A stretch of 59,233 nucleotides of DNA from Blakeslea trispora. Its lineage: Eukaryota; Mucoromycota; Mucoromycetes; Mucorales; Choanephoraceae. Positions 1-8,061 of this stretch are shown here, in pieces. The DNA lies in the NCBI GenBank assembly GCA_025331445.1, contig JAIWNE010000157.1, forward strand, positions 1 through 59,233, read 5' to 3'. The notes under the pieces are model-generated. The model did not search any database. It was not told the origin of the DNA and saw only the letters and a list, made by a program, of their open reading frames with translations. Positions within the stretch are counted from its first letter, which is position 1, and every line of letters starts with the position of its first letter. Position numbers and translations under genes: made by a program.

Positions 1-330
1 GGGAGTTCAGGTATATCAAACAATATCTGCAGATTGGGATATCCCAAACCATCACTACCAGGGCTACTTTGTCGAAGACTACGGTTGACTTGAACCCGAA
101 AAAGCAGTTGGTTTGTTCGATTATCAGTTATTTTAGAGTTGGCATTGAATAACTATTCCCACCAATAAAAGTCAGCATAACCTATAGCCACCAAGCTCAC
201 TGTACCTGATGACACTAAAAAACATGGGAAGATAATATATGAGTTTGAAAATTACGCGCATGCAGAGAGGCAATACAGGATCTTATCGAAATGAAATGCA
301 AACCTGCACAAAAGCCCAAGATGAATAGGG
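1..330. other. non-coding flank
   Basis: No reading frame, RNA gene or repeat could be supported in this stretch. It leads into the tandem array, whose first partial unit begins at about 331. Confidence 0.6.
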
Positions 331-772
331 TAAAAAGGAAAAAAATACAATAGACAGAGGCACTGGTAGCCATACCTAGCTAATGCTGGCAGGTCACCCC
401 AGGCGTGAACAGTTCAGCCTAGAAACAAAGAGAAATTTAAAAAGGAAAAAAATACAATAGACAGAGGCACTGGTAGCCATACCTAGCTAATGCTGGCAGG
501 TCACCCCAGGCGTGACTAATGTATAGACTAACTGTACAGAGGCACTGGTAGCCATACCTAGCTAATGCTGGCAGGTCACCCCAGGCGTGACTAATGTATA
601 GACTAACTGTACAGAGGCACTGGTAGCCATACCTAGCTAATGCTGGCAGGTCACCCCAGGCGTGAACAGTTCAGCCTAGAAACAAAGAGAAATTTAAAAA
701 GGAAAAAAATACAATAGACAGAGGCACTGGTAGCCATACCTAGCTAATGCTGGCAGGTCACCCCAGGCGTGA
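331..772. repeat. tandem repeat array, five 54-bp cores in 107- and 75-bp units
   Basis: A 54-bp core that starts CAGAGGCACTGGTAGCC and ends CCCCAGGCGTGA occurs five times, at 355-408, 462-515, 537-590, 612-665 and 719-772, essentially without mismatch. Two spacer types separate the cores. Type A is about 53 nt and begins ACAGTTCAGCCTAGAAA. Type B is 21 nt, CTAATGTATAGACTAACTG plus TA. The order A-B-B-A gives core-to-core steps of 107, 75, 75 and 107. The end of a type A spacer lies at 331-354, so the array starts inside a unit. The core is clearly more GC-rich than its surroundings. The array lies outside the LINE, whose target-site duplication starts at 911. Function is unknown. Confidence 0.95.
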
Positions 773-910
773 ACAGTTCAGCCTAGAAATAAAGAAAAAT
801 GGAAAATGGAAAAAGTACACCAGACAGAAAAAGACAAGCCTTGGGAATACTCCGGCCCTAATTATTGATCTGATTGGATTTTATAAACCAATTATATTAA
901 TATTTAAAGC
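773..910. other. spacer between repeat array and LINE
   Basis: The first part (773-830) resembles a diverged type A spacer of the array. The rest is AT-rich and has no recognisable feature up to the left target-site duplication. Confidence 0.5.
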
Positions 911-927
911 AAGTCTTTCAAGTGTAC
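911..927 (+). repeat. left target-site duplication of the LINE
   Basis: The 17-mer AAGTCTTTCAAGTGTAC is repeated exactly at 6199-6215, directly after the poly(A) tail. The first two A bases may be shared with the tail, so the duplication is 15-17 bp. It fixes the left boundary of the element at 928. Confidence 0.9.
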
Positions 928-2346
928 ATGGTTCTTCCCGCTAATCATACTTTTCCTAAAATGGGTGGCTTAGCACCTTCCACCACCACTCCAAATCCGA
1001 AGCCTCCAAGGGCATCCACTACATCGCGATCCTGGTCACAGATCGTCGGTAGAAACGAGCGTGTATCCTTGCTCCAGAAAAACAACAACACCTCCCCTTT
1101 GCCAACCTCGGTCGATGCAATCAGTTCCAAGAAAATAAAGAAATCTTAAATCTGGCGCCCTGCACACGGCGTCAATAGTCTTCTGCTTGATATGTCAGGA
1201 CGTAAAGAAAAACAGTTAGATTTTCTTAAGTTAGTAGCCGACCAATACCCTACTAGAAGGGGTGTGCTGCTTCAACAAGTTGGATCATTAAAATTTGCTG
1301 AGATAAATTTCCCCCTGGAGGATCAGGGTTATAAGGATTTTCTTAACAATGGTCTTCAAATGAATGACTCAGAAATCATTATGCCATGTAAGGCTATAGA
1401 GAGCCACATGGAAGTTGTTAGAGTTCGTCTCTCTAAACTGCCTTTTGTGGATAAACAAGACCTTCTCGAAGGCCTTGAAGAGAGTTTAAGTCCTTATGGA
1501 CAAATTTTGGATGTTGGCATTTTTGTTGAGCCATTGACCCAAACCTACCTCTGTACAGGTTATGCGGTCCTGAACATCAAGGCAGACTCTGAGACAAAGA
1601 AATATGAAACCCTCGCCCACACCATCCCGTGGGTCACTATGAAAGATCACACCTTTCATGCAGTCTGGAATAACATGCCCAAGTACTGCAAATATTGCCA
1701 TCATGAGGGTCATACAGTCATTAACTGTCCCGAGAAACGGAACAGATACAAATGCTGGACCTGTGATGAAGAAGGCCATTTGTCAGCCTCTTGCCCTCGT
1801 AAAGGCGCTCACGCCAAGAAAGCCAAAACGGTTACCTCTGTTCCTACCTTCACTTTCAAAGATCTTGAATTTCCAGAGGCAACGAAATCTCAATTAACAA
1901 AACCAGTGATAAACAGGAAGAGAGCTCGTGTAGGTGGCATGGGCTCTCAAAATGTAAGTATCCAAGGTCATATTGAAGAACCAACAGATACCTCCACTCC
2001 TTTGGATAGGCCTCCTACCAAGACTCCTGATGTGAACACTGATGATGAGAGGCAGTCTGACTCCCCAGTACCTCCAGACCCTCAGGACCTTACCGATTCC
2101 CAGTCCTCCCTTCAGACAATTGACATGGACTCTCAGGTACGCATCATCCATGAGACCGCAAAGGCAGTTGCCTCAACTGGAAACGAGGATATGGACATGT
2201 CTGACGAGGACTACTGTTTGACCAATGGTCAACAGAATGATCAACACAGCTTGTATGACCCTGTTCACGAGGATAGATCTGGTCGCACTAGACCATCCTC
2301 TTCATCGACTGGTGAGGAGGATCCTGATTGTAATATGTTCCAATAA
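928..2346 (+). pseudogene. LINE ORF1 (nucleic-acid-binding, zinc-knuckle protein) with an in-frame stop
   Basis: One frame runs from ATG 928 to the double stop TAATAG at 2344-2349 and is broken only by TAA at 1147-1149. The downstream part could restart at ATG 1192 (384 residues). Its residues before the knuckles look like an RNA-binding fold, but this is not certain. The two CX2CX4HX4C knuckles are CKYCHHEGHTVINC (from residue 166 of the 1192 start) and CWTCDEEGHLSASC (from about 188). A Ser/Thr/Pro/Asp-rich tail follows. The upstream segment has SRSWSQIVGRNE, like the N termini of other LINE ORF1 proteins, and the frame stays open between 1150 and 1192. I therefore read the TAA as a nonsense mutation rather than a natural end. 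ORF1 proteins coat the element RNA and carry it back to DNA. Confidence 0.8.
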
Positions 2347-5300
2347 TAGGAGTGATAGAAACAAACTATTACTAAATTTGGGCTCTCTAAACTGCAACAG
2401 TTTGGTTAAGTCCAACAAACCACAAACACAATCCCAATTCATTCGTTACCTCCGCTCCTTAAAACTTGACATTCTTGCCCTGCAAGAAACACATGCCTCT
2501 CCTTCTAAGCAATCCATTCTTGACACACAATTTCAGGCCCGCCAAACACTGTGGACCTCCAACTGTGGTCTTGTCTCCTTCTCTCCCTCTTTCGTCCTAT
2601 CCGACAATCTGTTACCTCAGATAGATCGCTCCATTTTAAGTCGTGTACATCACCCACACAATCTATACGAACCCTTTTTTATACTGGTCATCTACGCTCC
2701 GGCCTCGTCTGGACGAGATCGTAACACCTTCTTCTCCCACATACTTTCCCAACTTCGCCGTCCTGAGCTGGAATTGGATAGAACTCGTCTCTTCATTGTA
2801 GGCGATTTTAATTATTCTTATCTTCGGGGTGCTCTGTCATCTGCTACCTCTCCTGAATGGCTGGCCTTTCTCGAGACTGAATTTTCCAACGCTCTTGAAA
2901 GCTCGGGCTCGCACGAAATTCCTACCTTCAGGCGAAATTATTCTATTCAATCTACTATTGACTATATCTTCTTAAGTCAGACTCTCCGGTCCTATATACT
3001 AGAGGCTGATGTTCATCTGTTGAACCCAGCTTGGACAGATCATGCCCTCTTAGTAACTAAATGCAGCCTAGGGCAATCCCCCTTGGGTCCAGGCATATGG
3101 CGGGCTAATCCGCAGCTCTTACAGAATCCTGGCTACCTCAATCACCTAACCCAGATCCTACCAGACTTAATCAAAACATCCTACACAAGATATACTCGCC
3201 CTCAGGATAGATGGGATCATATAAAGTTTGTGTTGAAACAACATACCATCCGATTCTCCACTCGTTACGTGTCATGGAGAAAAAGGAGGCTGAAAGAGCT
3301 CCAGAGACAGCGGAACTCCTTTCTTCGAAGCAAACCGCCCCCGGACATAAAGCTGAGACGCTTGCCGGCTTTTGGCAGGCCCATAGCTCACATTCAGGCC
3401 GAACTTACTGACATCTTAGCACTGCGATCGAACACCAGATGGCGTGAAAAAGGGGAGGCTTCGGTCAAATATCTGAAGCAGGCCATATCCGCTAAAAGCT
3501 CTACCCAACACATAGCTGCCCTCCACCTCCATGCTGACTCCCAGTCATCATCGGCTACGGAATCAATGCTGGAGTCCACAGAGGATTTCTACTCCATGCT
3601 GTATTCGGCTGATCCAGTCGATGAAAATGAGCTCGACGAATATATTGAGGCCATCCACAACCTCCCCAAGCTAAGTTCCTCCTCTTGTTCAACTCTTCTA
3701 GAGCCCATTACTATTGACGAAATCATTTCGGCAACGGAAAAGGTTGTCCAGAAACAAAGCAGCCCAGGATCTGACGGATTTAGCTATGCTTTTCTTCACC
3801 ATCTTTTTCGCTTCCCACCACTGCAGGATTTGGTAGTAACTATCTTTAACGATGCGCTCACTTCCTCTCTGCCGAGTAGCTGGCAGGAACTACGGGTACG
3901 CTTACTGCCGAAGAAAGGAGATCTGACGCTTCTACAGAACTGGCGCCCCATCTCGCTCATCAATTGTGATGCCAAAGTTTTTACTCGTATTATCAACAAT
4001 AGGCTGAAAGGGGTTGTGGGAGATCTCATTAACCGCTATCAGACGGGCTTTATGCCCGGTAGGTTTATCGCAGAGAATGGTCTGCTGCTCAGTACAATTA
4101 TGGAACACGCTCGCAAGGAACAACGAACAGAAGTTGCCCTTCTTTTGGACCAAGAAAAAGCATATGATCGAGTGCATCCTCGCTACCTAAGACGGGTCCT
4201 CCTGGCTTTTAATTTTCCCCCACAGCTCGTTCAATGCTTGATCTCCCTCTTCTTTGGTAATCAAGTTCGGATAAATGTTAACGGCTGGTTCTCCAACGCG
4301 GTGACGCAGTTTAGAGGCCTTCGACAAGGCGATCCGCTCTCCCCGTTATTGTTTAACATCGCACTAGAACCCTTGCTCCGCCATATACTACAGGATCATC
4401 GACTGAAAGGTTTTGTATTTGGCAGTCCCGTCCCATCCTTGCTGAGCCCTTTACCCCCAATCAAACTACTGGCTTATGCTGATGACGTTTGTGTCCTTTT
4501 GTCTTCGGCCACAGATTTTGATCGATTGAATCTGCATCTTGATCACTATGGTCGGGTGTCCAACGCCAAGATCAACATCGACAAGACCGAAGCAGTCTCT
4601 CTTAGTGGCGCTCCCACCAATGACCTCAAGGACCTACTCGGCCACAACTCCATCACCCGCTGGCATGACAGAACCTCGGGTACTGCACTTCGATACCTTG
4701 GCTTCCCGATCATATCATCCTTTAAGCAGCGCAAATGGGTGGAAGAACAACTTATAGCAGCAGTACAAGGCCTATGCGCCATCTTCGCGCAACGTAACCT
4801 CTCCATACGGGGTAGGGTCGTTATCAGCAACTCGATTATCCTAGCCAAGTTATGGCATACACTCCGTGTAGTCGCTTTCTCTCAAGGGTTCTTTCGCCGT
4901 CTTCGTTCGATAGTGTACCAGTTTGTCAACCGGGGGATCAAACCAGGCTTCAAATACTCTCACTTCTGCAGGCCTAGGTCAGAGGGAGGCCTTGGTCTTC
5001 TTGATCCCCAAGTCCAACAGCACTGTCTCCTCTCGCGGTGGTCCAAACTAGCCTTGCGGACATCAGACTCATCTTCCATTTGCCAGGCCTACCTACAACA
5101 CACCATTCGCCAGTATTATTGCATAGGATCTCAATCCCTACTATCCTGCTGCTTTCCAGCTCTACGCCCACCTGCTTCAGTTGACTATGGCTTCGTCATG
5201 CAACCGTTGTTTCAGACACTTGACCTGCTTCTCGAACGAGTCGACCTGGACGCTACAGCCTGTTCTCCTCAGACTCTGCTTTGCCTTCCTTTGTCTGTAC

Positions 5301-6025
5301 TCTTTGAACACATGCCCACGGACCATCGACTTTTGAAGAAACGATCCACAGTATTTCTAGTGCGACACTTCTTTCTGTTTGATCCTCTTCGTCTTTGCCT
5401 ACGTCCTTTCACTCGCCAGGACAACCCACCCTTCCCTCGTTTATCGGCTGTTTTGTGGAGAGATCTTATGGTCCACCGCACGCTCCAATTTTCACCGCGT
5501 TTCGTTAATGTCCTTACTTCACCGCCTGATTCCGCTGGAGACTTTGATGATTCTCCTTTCTTGCGCCAATTCCTGTTGTCTGCTGCTAGTACGCTCCACC
5601 ACACGGATCTCAGACATCTCGCTCTTAATGCTCTTCTCCCCTGTCCCCCTTCCGAACAAACAAAAGAAAAATGGCGCGTATTTTGGAAGCTGCCCATTCG
5701 GCCAGACACTCGTACCTTCTGGTACAGAGTCCAACACGGAAAAATTCTAAGCCAGAAAGCCATTTCTCACTTCCACCCTGATTCTCCTGACTCGTGCTTT
5801 TTCTGTCATGCTCCTAAGGAATCGCCTGCCCATCTCCTCGTCGAATGCCCACTCAAATGGAAGGTGTGGTTCGAGGTTCTCACCAGTTTCGCACCTTATC
5901 TGCGTTTTCGACCAACAGACGTCCTACAGATTCTCCACAATCTCGCAACGTTCGATTACATCTCACCTACCAAGCTCTTTTCTCTTTGTGCTGCCACGGT
6001 TCTCGCCATTTGGCAGTGTCATTGA
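2225..6025 (+). CDS. LINE ORF2: endonuclease-reverse transcriptase
   Basis: The open frame of 1266 residues uses ATG 2225; codons before about residue 47 may not be translated, because they overlap ORF1 in another frame. Endonuclease signs are GSLNCN (N56/N58), LALQETH (E88), GDFN (193-196), TIDYIFL and the catalytic DH pair (272-273). Reverse transcriptase signs are LLPKKGD, NWRPISL, LDQEKAYDRV, RQGDPLSPLLF and the YADD box at 751-754. A CCHC finger (C1191, C1194, H1203, C1208) of zf-RVT type lies near the C terminus. The protein nicks target DNA and copies the element RNA at the nick. Overlap with ORF1 is 122 nt, in the +1 frame, so expression needs reinitiation or frameshifting. No internal stop or frameshift was found. 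Confidence 0.95.
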   Translation: MVNRMINTACMTLFTRIDLVALDHPLHRLVRRILIVICSNNRSDRNKLLLNLGSLNCNSLVKSNKPQTQSQFIRYLRSLKLDILALQETHASPSKQSILDTQFQARQTLWTSNCGLVSFSPSFVLSDNLLPQIDRSILSRVHHPHNLYEPFFILVIYAPASSGRDRNTFFSHILSQLRRPELELDRTRLFIVGDFNYSYLRGALSSATSPEWLAFLETEFSNALESSGSHEIPTFRRNYSIQSTIDYIFLSQTLRSYILEADVHLLNPAWTDHALLVTKCSLGQSPLGPGIWRANPQLLQNPGYLNHLTQILPDLIKTSYTRYTRPQDRWDHIKFVLKQHTIRFSTRYVSWRKRRLKELQRQRNSFLRSKPPPDIKLRRLPAFGRPIAHIQAELTDILALRSNTRWREKGEASVKYLKQAISAKSSTQHIAALHLHADSQSSSATESMLESTEDFYSMLYSADPVDENELDEYIEAIHNLPKLSSSSCSTLLEPITIDEIISATEKVVQKQSSPGSDGFSYAFLHHLFRFPPLQDLVVTIFNDALTSSLPSSWQELRVRLLPKKGDLTLLQNWRPISLINCDAKVFTRIINNRLKGVVGDLINRYQTGFMPGRFIAENGLLLSTIMEHARKEQRTEVALLLDQEKAYDRVHPRYLRRVLLAFNFPPQLVQCLISLFFGNQVRINVNGWFSNAVTQFRGLRQGDPLSPLLFNIALEPLLRHILQDHRLKGFVFGSPVPSLLSPLPPIKLLAYADDVCVLLSSATDFDRLNLHLDHYGRVSNAKINIDKTEAVSLSGAPTNDLKDLLGHNSITRWHDRTSGTALRYLGFPIISSFKQRKWVEEQLIAAVQGLCAIFAQRNLSIRGRVVISNSIILAKLWHTLRVVAFSQGFFRRLRSIVYQFVNRGIKPGFKYSHFCRPRSEGGLGLLDPQVQQHCLLSRWSKLALRTSDSSSICQAYLQHTIRQYYCIGSQSLLSCCFPALRPPASVDYGFVMQPLFQTLDLLLERVDLDATACSPQTLLCLPLSVLFEHMPTDHRLLKKRSTVFLVRHFFLFDPLRLCLRPFTRQDNPPFPRLSAVLWRDLMVHRTLQFSPRFVNVLTSPPDSAGDFDDSPFLRQFLLSAASTLHHTDLRHLALNALLPCPPSEQTKEKWRVFWKLPIRPDTRTFWYRVQHGKILSQKAISHFHPDSPDSCFFCHAPKESPAHLLVECPLKWKVWFEVLTSFAPYLRFRPTDVLQILHNLATFDYISPTKLFSLCAATVLAIWQCH

Positions 6026-6198
6026 CCAAGTGCCCTTTACTCTCAGCATTGTACTGTTAAAGGTGCATAAACTTACATAGAAATACACAGCAACATAGAT
6101 TAGTTTCCAACCTTAAGCTCGCCTCTCAATATGACGTGTGACTTTCTTTTGTTTTATTTTATTAAACAATAAAATACCCTCATACAAAAAAAAAAAAA

Positions 6199-6215
6199 AA
6201 GTCTTTCAAGTGTAC
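6199..6215 (+). repeat. right target-site duplication of the LINE
   Basis: Exact copy of 911-927, directly after the A-run that ends the element (6186-6200; the first two bases of the copy may belong to the tail). Joining the two flanks at this 17-mer gives the inferred empty site. Confidence 0.9.
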
Positions 6216-8061
6216 TCCCCACTTTGTTAAATTTTGGCTTATCTGAGCAGAGAGAGAACATGTTAACGACTTAAACAGTTCCTCTTTTCTCTCCAACTTT
6301 TTTTTTATCCTAGCACACCGCTCTTTATGACGTGTGACTATTTTCTTTTATCCTCTGATATACTGTCGTGCAGGGTACTGGGCCTCCTCTCATGTTGCCA
6401 TCTCTCTAACTCTTCTTCAGAAAAAAATCTCTTTATCCACATCTTCTCCTTCTACTGCTAAGGTCTTTTTTTCTCAACGGCTACCGAATCTCTCTTTGGT
6501 TAATTTGGATATACTTTCAACTGCACTACTTGTATTTTGCTACGTATTAGGTGTTCATGCTTTTTCTCATGGTTACACGTCTGATACATTCGGAATGAGG
6601 TTGCTTCATCGCTTCGACTCACTTCCATGACAAGAGAAATACCGCCTCCAAGCTATTTTTACTTGACTATCTTACCAAATGAAACTCTTAACCAAATGAT
6701 GACTGTTGATTGTTACTCTCACTGTTGGTTGAACTCCTGAGGCACCTGATCGCAACTAACGAAAACAACATGCTCATGACAAAGTACATGTGTAAAGGAT
6801 CACGTCTCATCTTTATTTTTTGTTTTTTTTAGACTTTATATACTATCGGCATAATTCCTCTACAATTGCTGACTCTTGTGTATGCTGGTGACAAGTGATC
6901 TCCCACTTTGTGTTGCTCATTACCTTGCAAGCTACTTCAAGATAACTGTCATGTATACTTTTTAATCGTTTTGCATCGATAAACAATAGTTTTTTTAAGA
7001 TCTAAAAGCAATCCCAGTTTGCTCTTGATCCTAAAATGCACCAATTGATACGTAAAACTCGTCAGAAAGTAAAAAAAGTTTTGTTGACTCATTTCATCAC
7101 TTGTTCATAGGGAGCATTTTCACCCGAAGCATACTCTCTAAGCGCTTTGAGTAATACTGTCGCTTAACTCGGGCGCATACATATTGAACATTGATAAGAC
7201 AACAATGAGTAAGGTCAGCTGGTATTATTTACAATAGCAAGAAAAGATTGCTTGCAAAATATTTGTGTCACCGTAGCGTTTTCCTTTGTCAACCAAATAA
7301 AAAAGAGGATCATTGTTTAAAATAGCACACGTAATAACAAAACTTTCTTTGTTCTGTTATACACATTTTCGCAAGTGAACTTTTTTATGCCAATGTTCTA
7401 GTTTTTTTGACTTGATTCAAAAGCATAGTTCAGAAGTCTTTACATTGTGTATCACTTCTGGGATTCCTTGATCAGAGAGGAAGGGGTTCTGGTATCCTCT
7501 AAAGTTCAACTTGAACTACAGAGCAATTGTTTACAAGCTATAAAAGGCTTCACAACCAATTTTCTTGGAATTTATTTTTATTTTTGTTGAATGCTTACAA
7601 ATTGTGTAAGATTGTAATGCTCAGCGATAATATTCACAAGTTTCGCTTGAAGTATTAGAAAAATCACTTTAGCCAAAGTCAAAAGTGAGAAGATAACAAG
7701 CCACCGAGGAAGATCTCTTTAGTTAATAGTCATCGGCATGGTAGAACAAGAAGATTCAAGGAACCACCCATTGGTGGTGGATTGGCTGTACTCTCATATT
7801 TGTTATTGATTTCCTGGGATGCAAGGCCATTCTGTCAACTAAACCAAAACAATAAATAAATAAACAACAAACAAACAAAAAAAGAAAGAGCTTGAATGAG
7901 CCAATTGGGTTTATTAGGGGTTGGATTAAAAAAAGAAAGAAAAGACGTAATGTATATGTGATTAGGATTAGAAATGCTAGAATTTAAGGTAGAATCGAGA
8001 AAATTAAAAGATTAGAAAATATAAAGTAAGTTGACCTTCCCGAAAAGAAAAATGGAATAAT
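6216..8061. other. intergenic, no gene seen
   Basis: AT-rich sequence. A 98-codon frame at 6334-6630 has no recognisable domain and is not called. A second copy of the 13-mer ATGACGTGTGACT from the LINE 3' end occurs near 6328. An orphan TATAAAAGG stands at 7549-7557 with a 6-bp inverted repeat just upstream. Confidence 0.5.

Larger units (their letters stand above)
928..6198 (+). mobile_element. non-LTR (LINE-type) retrotransposon with two ORFs
   Basis: The element is about 5.27 kb. It carries ORF1 with two CCHC zinc knuckles, a 1266-codon ORF2 with an APE-type endonuclease, a reverse transcriptase and a C-terminal CCHC finger, a 3' UTR with AATAAAA at 6168-6174, and a 15-nt poly(A). A 17-bp target-site duplication (911-927 and 6199-6215) encloses it, which is the expected mark of target-primed reverse transcription. 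There are no LTRs and no RNase H domain was recognised. The left edge coincides with an ATG in the ORF1 frame, so no 5' UTR remains; this suggests slight 5' truncation. ORF2 is fully open, so the insertion is probably young, but ORF1 has an in-frame TAA at 1147-1149. Confidence 0.93.

Noticed and set aside
1192..1200. ATG 1192 as the natural ORF1 start
   Set aside because: The same frame is open upstream to 928 except for one TAA and carries a typical ORF1 N-terminal motif, so the upstream start is preferred.
5269..5763. 164-codon minus-strand frame inside LINE ORF2
   Set aside because: Shadow of the conserved ORF2 frame; no domain.
6328..6345. Second copy of the LINE 3'-end motif ATGACGTGTGACT
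   Set aside because: Only 13-14 nt match and no further alignment, so an old LINE fragment cannot be claimed.
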